From positions 26,032-90,031 of the forward strand of contig JAIVFJ010000245.1 in the NCBI GenBank assembly GCA_025765615.1: a stretch of DNA of 64,000 bases. Reading direction: 5' to 3'. Below the pieces are notes generated by a model. That model ran no database searches. It worked only from the letters and a program-made list of their open reading frames with translations, and was not told the origin of the DNA. The DNA comes from Zopfochytrium polystomum (taxonomy: Eukaryota > Chytridiomycota > Chytridiomycetes > Chytridiales > Chytridiaceae). A program made the translations under genes and the position numbers. Positions 31,440 through 41,976 of this stretch are shown in pieces (positions within the stretch are counted from its first letter, which is position 1; each line of letters starts with the position of its first letter).

Positions 31440-32878
31440 TCATGCTGTCAAAAACTTGCCCTCTCTCACTTCATCATTCTTCTCCTTCCCTGGTGAACTG
31501 TGGTGATGACCATCAGCCTCCGCCAGCAGGTGTAGATGGTGCCTAAAAAGCTCTTCTTCCTCCAAAACCAGCCCCTCACCATCCCTCGCTTCCTCCCCCG
31601 TCAAGTGCGCGTTCTGGATTGCAGTATCCAGCCGTCGCTTGTTTGCCGCTGCAACTTGGACCTCCATCTCTCGTAACGCCATCTGCAGGGTGTCCATGAA
31701 CAACCCTGCTTCGTCCATCATCATTGCCATCGTTCGCAGTTCCTCCTGGCGCTGGATTTGCTTCGCTGGTTGGACTGCGTCAAGTCGAGATGAGGAACCT
31801 TTCCCGAAACCAGAGCTACCAGGTCCCTCCTCACGCTTGTCACACCTTGCGCTCCTCCGCCTCTCGACGCCCCATCCAGAAGCGTCCCGTTCAAGCTTGC
31901 GCAAACCCCTGAAGAAGGTATCCTTCCCGTCCTCGAAAGCGCGCAAGGGCTTGTGGCACGCTGACGCGATTGCAGAGTTGGAGTCGAGGATGGCCGTGAG
32001 GAGTTTGCGGTGGCCGCGGTTGATGGTCACGGCCACAGCGTGCATGATGCGGACGATCTTCCATATGCGGAGCGCAACGATGGCACCTGTGCCTGTTACC
32101 TCGGTGTCGGTGTACCTGAATGCGAACGCCATGCCTGTTTGTTTTTTTTTTTTTTTTTTTTTTCGTCACGTTTGTTTCACGTTTGTTTGGTTGATAAACG
32201 ATGAGCAATCCGCACGTCAGCCGGCAGAACTAAACAAGCAACAGACAAACGCAAGGCGATAACTCACACAGCGATCCAAAGATGATAATCGCATCGACGC
32301 TCGCGACGACCGATCGGAACAGCTTCCACCCCTCCACGTGCAGATGCAGCAGCACGTCGCACGCAAACGCCGCCAGAAGGCACGACGACGCCCAAAAGAT
32401 CGCCTCCTGTGCGTACCACAGCTCCTCCGTGAGAGCCAGGTTCGGAGTGCACGTCGAAAGATGAGAGCCACCCGCCGCGGCCGCCACGTTGGGACTCGGG
32501 CGCGGTCGTGTTCGCCGCGCCAGCAGCGCTGGAGCCGTGTGCCAGGTGGGAGGGGACGGGGGATGATGGTGATGGCGATGATGACGATGACGGATAGGCC
32601 GGGTGGGGCGTGCAGACGGTGTTGAGGGCGAGGGCCATGTCGGCGAAGACGAGGACGAGGTCGACGAGGACCAGGCCGATGACGGCGTGACGAAACGCGT
32701 CGCTGTAGATGATGCCCTGCCACTGCTTCCCGTTTGGACCAGAAGCGGGATGGTGGCGAGGGAGGAGGAGGCATCGGGGGGGGCGAGGCGGGGTGGAGCA
32801 GCGAGTGAGGAGATGCGATGAGCTAGCTGGTGGCGACGAGGCTGGTGATCTTGGCGGCGGTGGATGCAGCCTCTGCAC
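31440..32878 (-). CDS. voltage-gated proton channel (Hv1-type), paralogue 1
   Basis: A four-helix voltage-sensor protein without a pore domain. Helix S1 is VIGLVLVDLVLVFADMAL with the Asp expected for proton selectivity. S2/S3 follow as ELWYAQEAIFWASSCLLAAF and FRSVVASVDAIIIFGSL. S4 is IVALRIWKIVRIMHAVAV, matching the Hv RxWRxxR signature except that the second charge is Lys. A long coiled-coil C terminus follows (ELRTMAMMMDEAGLFMD, then REMEVQVAAANKRRLD), as in dimeric Hv1. The last exon is 31440-32134 and the intron 32135-32267. A frame change in the Ser/Pro-rich S1-S2 loop near 32490 and the 5' start (no ATG found) are unresolved. Confidence 0.8.
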
Positions 32879-32945
32879 CTCCAGCTTGATGATCCGTCCG
32901 TGGTTCGCGTACTTCGGAGAAGAGACAACACTCGAGAAGGAAGCG

Positions 32946-32949
32946 AGCG

Positions 32950-33009
<60 letters not shown>
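32946..33009. repeat. (GA)n-(TG)n compound microsatellite
   Basis: A GA run is followed directly by a TG run, within the 5' flank of proton channel paralogue 1. A second GA run lies at about 33168-33207. 32879-33469 has no other feature. Confidence 0.85.
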
Positions 33010-33014
<5 letters not shown>

Positions 33015-33164
33015 AGACAAGATTTGCCACACTCACTCTATTTTCTTCGATAAATCGCTTGTCTTCTTTGTGCCTTGTGCGGCGGAGGCGCCACCCAGTG
33101 CGGCACCGGGACCCACGCGAGGAGGTGCACACGAGCTGGTGGCGGCCCACACTGGCTCTGAAGA

Positions 33165-33209
<45 letters not shown>

Positions 33210-33469
33210 CGACCGACCTCGCCAAGCCAGCAGCTTTCTGGTTTCTATCTTCCTATCGGCCCAAAGCGATCGGGGACCGAGACGAACTCAAACAAAAGTG
33301 GCAAGGGAGTTGGGGGAGGGGCTGGGCGGGCGAGGTGGTTGCGTGCGTACATAACGGAAGAAGAAGCGGAGAAACGCACGACGTGGGGCAGAGGATTGCT
33401 GAATTAAAGCCAGCCAAAGCTCAGTTCTGCTGCATTGGAATTAACCTGCGATCTTTCACCAACATCACA

Positions 33470-33664
33470 TGAGGAATTCCCAGCCCCTAGCTCGCTGTAG
33501 TGTGAGGCGAGCGGAACCAGTCGAGCGGCAAGCCACCCGGAAACTTCAAAAATAAGCTGTGAAAAGCTACAGATCCCCGGCTGTGTTTGGCCTGACGGGT
33601 TAAAGCTGTCACACTTTAAAGAACAGATACTACACTTGATCTTAGCCTTTCGGCCAGAGCAGAT
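33470..33664 (-). ncRNA. U2 spliceosomal snRNA
   Basis: Read on the minus strand from 33664, the 5' end ATCTGCTCTGGCC folds into stem I. It is followed by the invariant block GGCTAAGATCAAGTGTAGT and ATCTGTTCTT, which contains the branchpoint-recognition GTAGTA. A stem IIa-like region (AAAGTGTGACAGCTTT) and an Sm-type site (TTATTTTTGA, about 33550) follow. A terminal hairpin GCTCGC...GCGAGC lies near 33490-33512. The 3' end is estimated; total length is about 190 nt. It lies between the two proton channel genes. Confidence 0.95.
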
Positions 33665-33691
33665 TGAGGAGTCGGTGGAGGGGGATCGTCG

Positions 33692-33700
33692 AATTTATAT
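33692..33700 (-). promoter_or_regulatory. TATA-like box of the U2 gene
   Basis: ATATAAAT on the minus strand is centred about 30 nt upstream of the U2 5' end (33664), the expected position for an snRNA or Pol II TATA element. Confidence 0.55.
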
Positions 33701-33824
33701 GGGACGGGTGGGCCGTGCGCAAGAACTGCGGATTGGCAAGTGGTGCTGGAGGACTGCGGAACGCACACAAACAACTTCACTTATTTGCCATTACGTAAGT
33801 ACTTTATTTACACTCGAAAGCTGC

Positions 33825-34955
33825 TCACACGGAGGTCAAAAACCTCCCATCCTCCTTGTCGTCGGCAACTGGCACCAGCAGCTGCAGATGCTGCCTGGAA
33901 TCTGGCTGCCCGTCCTCGGACGCCTCAAGCTCTTTTGCTTCCTCTGCGCTTGCGTTCGCATTCTTTATGGCCTTGTCCAGTCGCTGCTGCTTTGCGGCTG
34001 CAACCCTGACTTCCATCTCGCTCAAGGCCAGCTGCAGCGAGCCAATCAAGACTTCAGCCTCTTCAACGATCATGGACATGATCTTCAGTTCCGCCTGCCG
34101 CCGCTTTTGCTGCTCTCTGTGCCAATCTCTCCCTCTTCCCGCGTAACGATCCGATTGCACTGAAGGTCGTCTACGCGCCCCGAGAATCGATGCGTCTCGC
34201 TCCAACTCTTCCAAGCGATGCGAAAATGCTTGTTTCCCGTCTTCAAACAAGCGCAGCGAGTTTTTACATGCCGTTGTGATCGCTTTGTTGGCGCTGACGA
34301 TGGCCGTGAGGGTGCGGCGGTGGCCCAGGTTGGTGGAGACCGCTACCGCGTGCATGATGCGGATAATCTTCCACACACGGAGTGCGATTATGGAGCCAGC
34401 GCCGGGTATGTTGGTGTTGGTGTACTTGAAGGAGAGTGTTATGCCTGGGGGGTTGGGAGCGTTACGATGTGAGCAGATCGCGGGGGAAACGACGGCAAGG
34501 AGAGGTACGGGCCCTTACACAGCGATCCAAAAACGACGACAGCATCGACACACGCGACGATCGATCGAAACATCCTCCATCCCTCCACGTAAAAGTGCAG
34601 CAAGACATCCCCCGCGAAGGCGACCAGCAGGCACGTTGACGTCCAAAAGATGGCCTCCTGGCCGTACCACAAGTCCCTTGACAGCTCCAGATTCGGCGTG
34701 CACAGCGCAGCCTCCACCGCAGCGCGGTTCTCGACCGTCGTTGATGCGTTCGGGCGGCCTGCCTGTCGCCGTATGCAAAACATCCGTTTCGGAGTGCCCC
34801 GGCGTGCATACCGTGTTGAGGGCGAGAGAGATGTCGACGAATATGAGTATGATGTCGAAGAGGACGAGGGCGATGATGACGTGCCGAAATGCGTCGCTGT
34901 AGAGTAAGACGGCTACTTCGCGCCTCGACCAGCGTGTTGCTGTTGAGGATCGCAT
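33825..34955 (-). CDS. voltage-gated proton channel (Hv1-type), paralogue 2
   Basis: Three exons join cleanly: 34812-34955, 34519-34762 and 33825-34444 (introns of 49 and 74 nt), giving 335 residues from ATG 34955. S1 is HVIIALVLFDIILIFVDISL (Asp present). S2/S3 are LWYGQEAIFWTSTCLLVAF and FRSIVACVDAVVVFGSL. S4 is IIALRVWKIIRIMHAVAV with R-W-K-R-H. The C-terminal coiled coil (LKIMSMIVEEAEVLIGSLQL) runs to the stop. Layout and intron positions match paralogue 1, and both lie on the minus strand about 0.9 kb apart, so they are a tandem duplication. Hv channels extrude protons across the plasma membrane on depolarisation. Confidence 0.88.
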
Positions 34956-35153
34956 GCGCCGAGTGCCGGAAAATTGTCGGGGCTGAGGACGTTTTGTTTG
35001 AATTCCGTCGGTATTGGATTGGCTTTTGTTGTTTGGTGTGTGCTCCGCCCACACCAGCGCCAGCCCACCCAGCACTCCAAGCTTGTAAATGCATAATTGC
35101 GGCTGAACTCGTCAACAGTGTGGACGATTGCAGGTGGAAGCGGCCTCAAATTC

Positions 35154-35306
35154 ATGCAGGCACAAATGTTGTCTACAACAAAAGCCAGCCCAACACAAAA
35201 CTCAACTGAAATCGTCGACGAGATCGACGCCGCAATGATCGCAAGATTAAACAGCATCTTAGAGGAACTCGTTCGGCGGTTGGCACTCCAAGCGAACGAG
35301 AAGGCC
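35154..35306 (+). CDS. possible small exon, helical protein
   Basis: 51 codons from ATG 35154 ending at a donor (GTAAGA, 35307). They encode a helix-rich segment (EIVDEIDAAMIARLNSILEE). An earlier exon may end at about 35130 and later exons are unclear. No family is recognised. Other DNA from 34956 to 35594 shows nothing. Confidence 0.25.
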
Positions 35307-35594
35307 GTAAGAGTTAATCGACACTCAAAGGGCCGGACTATGCTCCCAGCGAAGCCCAAAAGAAACAAAGTATTTTTTTTGGAAGCAAGGACGAGCCGAC
35401 GGGATCCCTTCAATAGGTCCAGCCGGCTGTCGCAGCAGAAGCCCCCTTTCTTAAAGGGGCTGCGCCAAAGATTACCTTTTAGAAAAGACGAAGCAGCGCT
35501 AAAGCTACTTGGCGGTCGACAAGTGGAGGTGTGAAATACTGTGGGAGAGACCAGACTAACATGAAAAGACGAGACGAAAAAGGTTGCGATGAAG

Positions 35595-37979
35595 CTAAGG
35601 AACCAGAGTCGAAGGGTCGTAGCTGGGATTCGCCGCACGCTCGTTGCGGGTCATGTAAAAGTCCGGAGCGCAAAGCTCCGAGTCGTACCTGTTGAGCGCG
35701 TACCGCGGCATTTTCGGCGAATTGTCCCCAAACACAAACCCGAAAAAAATGACGGTCAAAGCGAACGCGGTGCCGCAGTCGAGCGCTGCCGACATGACGT
35801 ACGTGTACTTTTTCCACCGTGCGTGGCGGTACTTTTCACGACGTTGTTGACGATGACGGCGATGAGGAGCGGGGTAGTCAGGATGGAGAGGATGGTGCCG
35901 GGGTCGAGAGGGTTGGCCATGATGACGGGAACGTTGACGAGGTGCCAGAAGCCGTTCGGGAAGGCGCGGTGGAGCAGCCACGGGATGAAGGGGAGGGCAG
36001 CGCCGATTAGGAAGCCCCAGAGGGTCGTCGAGAACGGGGAGCTGGGGCCGAAGAAGCGGGCGGGGCCGATGGCACCCCAGATTGCGCCGGGGTTGAGGAA
36101 GACGGTGAAGCCGTTGGCGCTCCATCCAACCGGTGGGTGCGGCGATTGCAGCGCCCAGAACGCTTGTCGTGGGACCAGTGGGGTTTGTTGGGTCGACGGG
36201 AATGTTGACGCGACCAAAGTGTTCGTTAATGAAGAATGAGGTGAAGATGTTGACGACGACCGCCATCACAGCTCCAAACAGCTGGACTGTAAACATGGCG
36301 CGTGGTGGAATCTTGACATAGTGTCCAAGCTTCAGGTCAGCTACGAGCAAAAGTCCTTGGTACATCTGTGTTTGAGCGATGCAAAGTGAATAAAGGTTCT
36401 GGAGTGCTTGTCAGACGATGAAAAAACCTGAAGCCATGGTCTTGAAGGCCATGACAGCAGCAATGCGCCCAGGTAGAATCAAGCCGATAAGAAAACTCAG
36501 ACACAACGTTGAGACCAATTTGCTGCCCGGAAATGGCCTGAATCGTGCCGATTGGGATCATAGAGACCAGGGCGAGCAAGAACCCAAGTAGCACGCCCCA
36601 CCAAGGAAGCTGGAAGCCGCCCCACTAGCAGACCGCAATGGCAATGACAAAATTGATCGCAAGAAGGATGACATACCAGAGGTCGGGGACCTCAGGGTAA
36701 ACGTCCATCATTTTTGCGTGGATGTCCCTGTTGTCGAGGTCGCGCATGGCAGTGCTGAATCGGCGCCAAACGTCTTTGCCGTACCAGAGGCCGACGTGCA
36801 CCAGACAAGCCGCAAAGACGATGAAGGACGACATGTAGAGCAGCGCAAAGTAGGTGGTGATGTGGATGGGGACTGACGCGTTGTACACATCCGTCTTGAG
36901 GGTGAGGTCCGCGGTGTTGACAAAGGACCTCGCCGAAACCCGCGCGCCGTTCTTTTCGAATAGAGCACGGGTGTTGAGAGCTTGCCCGAGCGGAAAGAGA
37001 CCCGAGCCATTGGCGGTATCCTGTGGAAGGGAACCGAGGGTGAAGTCGATGCCGAAGCTGTTGTGCACCCACAGAATGGGCGTTAAGACCCAGATGACAA
37101 GCCAGAGGCCGAAAACTTGGTTGAGGATGGCCCAGAGCGGAGTCGTGATGGGGAAGAGCAGCGTCATCAGCGACCAGTCGAACGTAAAAGAAAGCAGTCC
37201 CGTCCCGTTGTAAGCTGAGCCGAGCATGCGCATCATTTGACCGCGGTCGCCGGTTTTGGGTGCAACAAGGCAGAGAATCGAAACAGCCGTAAAAAGTGGT
37301 GCGATGAGGCCGGGGATCCACTGCCAGCAAAATATGCCGCCAGCGACGATCCAGAAAAAGTTGAAGCGGCTCAGCGGAAGCGCCGGGTCGACATCTTGCT
37401 GGTGGAGCGAATTGAGAAGGGCGACAGTCGACAGGTTGCTCGGCCAGAGCATGGCGGCTGGGCGAACGAGGAACCGACGGCAGAGACCAGCGAGTCCATA
37501 ACCGAAGCACTGGGTCACGAGACCAAAGAAGACGCAGGCAGCAACTCTGAGATCATCTTGGTACAGCTGGTAGCGACCGAAAATGTTGTAAAGGGCATAT
37601 GCCGGCTGGGTGCAAGTTGAGGCAAACACGTAGATGAGGGCGTGCTCCTTGAAGTTGAACTTTCCAGGGTTCAGCGGAATCCCAAAGTCGGACACTTTGG
37701 GAATTATCGAGGCCATGACCATACCGAGCGGGTAGGCGAGAAGAACAGCCACGAAGGGTTGACCGTCTAAAGATGTGGGAATGGCGGAGACATGTGCGTG
37801 AAATCAGCTTAAGGAAGTTTCAATTTATTACAATCGCTAACTTACAAACACGTTCGTTCGAAACTGGAAGAGGTGTTGACCATGGCAAGAAGGAAGCCGA
37901 AGAAAGTTCCGACAATCCACACACGCATGGTCAAAGCGGCAAGGTCGGGTCATCCGTCCGCGACAACCGTTCCTCTTCC
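35595..37979 (-). CDS. OPT-family oligopeptide transporter (frame-broken)
   Basis: A multi-span plasma-membrane carrier of small peptides or metal chelates. Family blocks appear in order: DDDPTLP and MRVWIVGTFFGFLLAMVN (about 37870-37979), YPLGMVMASIIPK, NPGKFNFKEHALIYVFAS, PSNLSTVALLNSLH, WQWIPGLIAPLFTA, LPWWGVLLGFLLALV, IGTIQAISGQQIGLNV, ADLKLGHYVKIPPRAMF, and MSAALDCGTAFALTVIFF near the end. The reading is interrupted by TAG at 36625-36627 and by about five single-base shifts (near 37940, 37890, 36495, 36130 and 35830). The density of breaks makes it a pseudogene candidate, though every frame keeps family sequence. The first exon beyond 37979 was not found. Confidence 0.75.
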
Positions 37980-39248
37980 CTTAAAAGCACAATAGCGTGC
38001 ACCCGCTTTGAAGATCCTGCACCGCCCCAACGCACGAGGGAGGAGCTGTTCGGGGGTGGTAGAATTGCTGCTTAGAATGGGGGTATTTGCCAGGCAGGGC
38101 CACTCAATTTTCCAGCCTGCCAAAGTTTGAACGCCCACTTCCTCCGTCTTTCCGATTTTTCGTCGTCAACTCTCGCTTCGTCATTTCCGCGAATGTCGTG
38201 GCGCGTGTCACATTCCGCTCCTCTCCACATAACCGTCCGCCGTCGCGCGGCAATACTGCGAGGATGACGGTGAAGATGCGACCAAGCCACGAAGGCATTC
38301 ACAGTGAGAGACGAAAGGTGGGGAACCTGCAATCAGCACTTGCAGTTTTTTTATTGAAAGGGGACCAAATTATGCAAAAGGCGGTCTCTCCTGCTCCCAT
38401 CAACGAAGTAGAATGCAGGCAACATCGCCCGTGTCACTTGGAACGCGCATGCATCCTGATCACATGAGCCTGCTTCCCCGTTCAATCGCTTGCAGGCCGC
38501 ATAAAGTGACGGTGCCGGGCAAGTCTCGCAGTGACTTACCGTGCGGCCGTTTGACGCAAGCTGTGAAGTCTTGTTAATGGCTTTTTCCTGGCCAAAGTCC
38601 TGTCTGATCCTTGCACCGATACGACCAAGGGGTCAACGCAAGGGTTTGAGTGGCGCTGTCATGGATGGGCCATGTTGACCAATTTGGTCGATTTGACAGA
38701 GCCGCGGGCAGGTGAAGCAAATCAGTCCTCGGGCCGAGTGTCTTTCCGTCGAATCGATGCTGTGGTGGCCAGCACATGTTGCCAAAGTGGTGCCACCTCA
38801 CCCCTGCTCGGTTCTCCCTCCTCTCTCGTGGCGGTCGGTCGTCCAAACCCCCGCTTCCCCTCCCTCCCTCCCTCCCACCCTCCCTCCTCCTGCTCCTGCC
38901 CTCCCGCTGCTCACCCACCCATCCACTTTGAATCGCACTTTGCGACTTTGCGGCCCAGGTAGAAAGGGGTGTGGTGGTGGTGGTGGTGGTGTGTGGATGC
39001 AAGCATTGGTTGCATTCTGTGAAACTTTGGTGTATCCGAGCGCCACCCACACGGTTGTGCTCGTTGAAGTGACCAAGCTCTTTGTCTCTCTGTTTCTCTC
39101 CTATCTCTCTGTCTCAGTCTCTGTCAGGATGTCTTGGATGTCTATGACGGGAACGGCGCTCTCGCTTTCATTTCCTTCTGTGTCGAGGTGCTCTCGCAAT
39201 TTTTACCCGAGCGGGCGGCGTCCGACAGAGTCGTCCGTCCACCCCTCT

Positions 39249-39291
<43 letters not shown>

Positions 39292-39421
39292 GCTCTCTCT
39301 CTCTTCAAATTGTCTCTCTGTCTGTCACCCGCTGTCTTTCTTCCAGGAGATATAAAAATTCAGCAGACGAAGACAAACAGAAAAAAAAAAAAAAAAAGAA
39401 AAAAGAATACACCAATCAATT
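37980..39421. other. intergenic, pyrimidine-rich 5' region of cyclin 1
   Basis: No supported gene. 38850-38900 is a C/T-rich tract, 38965-38990 a GGT run, 39252-39302 a (CT)n microsatellite and 39381-39400 an A-run just before the cyclin ATG. Long open frames across this part are low-complexity artefacts. Confidence 0.45.
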
Positions 39422-41363
39422 ATGCCCGCAACGAGCCACCAACACCTCTCCTCGTCCTCCTCCGCCTTCGTCGACTTCGCCGCTGCCGCCGTCGTCGCCC
39501 CTCCTCTCGTTCCTTCTACCTTCACTTCCACCGCCGGTGTCAACCAGTACCACAACAACTACCAGCACGACAGCCGAGACGCCCGCAGCACCAACGCGGA
39601 GCAGCAGCAGCTGCCCACTCTTTACTACGCCCCAACAACCGGGTCCACCAGTCGCCACCGCTATACCCTCAGCACCACCACCACGACCAGCAGCAGCAGC
39701 AGCGACAGCACCGCCCTCACCACGCCGACCACCTCGTTCGCGTCCGCAGCTCCCCTCGTCCAGTTGCCTGGCCTGACCTCGCGGCGGTCGCCGCCGCCGC
39801 ACTGCTCCATCCACAGCCGGTACGGTCTGTCTTGCTTCGACCCCGTACATGCCCTCAGCCAGGGTGTCTCGCCCGCCGCCACCGCCGCTGCTTCCCTCCT
39901 CGACTGCCCGCAGCGCATCCAGACCGACTTTCGGAACGCGCTGATCTGTGAGTACCTAGCCCATGCCTTTTGCTCCCCGGTTTTTTTTTTTTTTTTTTTG
40001 GTTCCCTTTTTTTTGCTCCCTTTTTTGTGAGATTGTCCGATGGCTGCGCATCCCTCCCACCCCACGATCTTTCTGACAAACCCGCTGATCGCCACTCCCA
40101 ACCACAAAACAAACCCACAGACCTCGCCGCAGTCGTCGTCGACCACGATCCCACCAGCAGCAGCAGGAGCAACAGCAGCCACAGCCATGCAGACCCCGCT
40201 CAGCCCGCCTGCGCCGCCTGCGTCTCCGCCCGGCCAAACCATCACCCCACCCAGCACTTTATCTTCACCGTCCTCCTCCGCACCGGGGCCTCCTTCAACG
40301 CTCTGCAGCTCGCGCTCTACTACCTCGTCCGCTTCCGCGCCGCCACGTCCACGGGCACCGTTGAGGCGGCCCGGCGGCGAGGGTGGAGGATGTGGCTGTG
40401 CAGGTGTCCCCCTCCTCCACTTCCGAAGGAGCAGCATGCGAGAAAAAATTGCAGGAGCCACCCGCGGTGGAAATTCGCGAGTGGCGCAACGACGAGCGGA
40501 TGAAGAAGACAGCTGCTGCTGCTGCTGCTGCTGCTGCAGTGTCAGCAGAAGGGCGTCCCTTCTGCCTTACCACCCGTCCCTTGTCCCTTATCCGTCCCTT
40601 GCCTGCCTCCACTGCAACAACTCCCTCCACCCCCGCCGCTCCACCACGCCACCACGATCACCACCACCACCACCACCACCACCACCACCACCACCACAAC
40701 CACAACCACAACCACCACCCGCCCACAACAACCTTCCTCGCCGCTCTCCTCCTCGCCACAAAATACCTCTCCGACGGACACGTCTCCGCAAAGGCATTTG
40801 CCCGCCTCGCGAGCCCTCCCATCGTACTTTGCACCCCACCCCCAACTCCAACCCCAGCCACAACCACCACAACAACAACAACACCGCCACCCTCCCCCAC
40901 CCACCACCACCACACCCGACCAACACCCGCGGTGACCCCCCGCGCCCTCGTCGCCGCCGAACGCGCGATCCTCGACGCACTTGGCTTCGCGCTGTTCGTC
41001 CCGGGCACCTCCGCGACTACCACCACCAACTCGCGCCGCGACCGCCGCGCGTCGGCGACAGCCACAACGACGGGGTCGACGACGACGACGACGACCCCCG
41101 GGTTCGACGCGTTCTGCGCGCTCGCGGTGCGCAGGGCGATGAAGGTGGCGGACGTGCGGGCAAGGATCGGGAGGGTGCGCGGCGGCGGCGGGGCGCGGCG
41201 CGGAGCGGCGACGGCGGAGGAGGTTGCCGGGTGGTGCGCGAGCGTTGCGGCTGCGTCTGCTGCGTCTCCGTCGACAGGGGGAGGAGGGAAGCGGCGGTGG
41301 GGACCGTCGGGAAGCGGTGAAGGGGCGGAGAGTGCGAGGGTGAAGATGGTGCGGGTTGTGTGA
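39422..41363 (+). CDS. PCL/Pho80-type cyclin, paralogue 1
   Basis: Partner-type cyclin for a Pho85/CDK5-like kinase. Exon 1 (39422-39947) is a Ser/Thr/Ala-rich N terminus ending FRNALI. The intron 39948-40120 contains T-runs. The cyclin box then gives QHFIFTVLLRTGASFNALQL and ALYYLVRFRA, and after a long His/Pro/Thr-rich insertion TFLAALLLATKYLSDGHVSA and AAERAILDALGFALFV. The insertion includes about 14 histidines from a CAC repeat and an Ala run. One frame change near 40380 is unexplained (intron or single base). It is paired with the convergent paralogue at 41977-43554. Confidence 0.7.
40654..40700 (+). repeat. (CAC)n coding repeat
   Basis: Near-perfect CAC repeat encoding polyhistidine inside the cyclin box insertion. 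Confidence 0.85.
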
Positions 41364-41898
41364 GTCTCCGACCCCCCTGGTGGGGGCGAGCTCTGCGGTT
41401 TCAAATCCTCTAGTTTCCAGCTCGGTAGACCTTTAGATTAGGTCTCTTTGCTCTACACGAGCCTCACTTTCCTCCCTCTCGCGCGCGCGACATGGCTGTT
41501 CTTTGCTCGGCCCATCCTTCTCGTATTTAACTCTCGCTTCGCCTGTCCGCAAGTGAAATCGAAACAAATAAATAAACGAGAATGCGATTCTTTAAAAAAA
41601 AAAAAACTTGATGCTCCAGTTTGCCGATGAACTGTACATGTGCACATCATGGCAAAAGTGTTTATTAACTTAGTATATGGGTTTTGGAATGGAGCTGGAT
41701 AGCCAATGGGAGTTGTTGGAGGTAACGCAATGAAGGTATAACAAAATGTGCATAGACGGAACGTCGCTCCGTCCGTCGCGGTGCCAAGCATCGCGGACTG
41801 GAGGCTCTAGTGCAGAAAGAGAACAAAAAAACACGAAAAAAGAGTGCAGAAAGAGGAAAACAAGCGGCGGAAGAGCGGGATAGGAAACGGAAACCTAC

Positions 41899-41933
<35 letters not shown>

Positions 41934-41976
41934 CAGGGACGGATCCCGCGAAGCGGCGGAAGTCGGGGGAACAAAC
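41364..41976. other. convergent 3' intergenic region with long A-run
   Basis: It holds the 3' ends of the two cyclin genes. A run of about 33 A lies near 41899-41931 and a shorter one near 41594. No gene is seen. Confidence 0.5.

Noticed and set aside
32230..33225. 331-codon minus-strand frame through GA/TG microsatellites
   Set aside because: The N-terminal half is translated microsatellite; only its C-terminal part (S2-S3) belongs to the proton channel.
38712..39951. long plus-strand frames over CT-rich sequence
   Set aside because: They are simple-sequence translations (Pro/Ser/Leu runs) with no domain and overlap the cyclin in the wrong frame.
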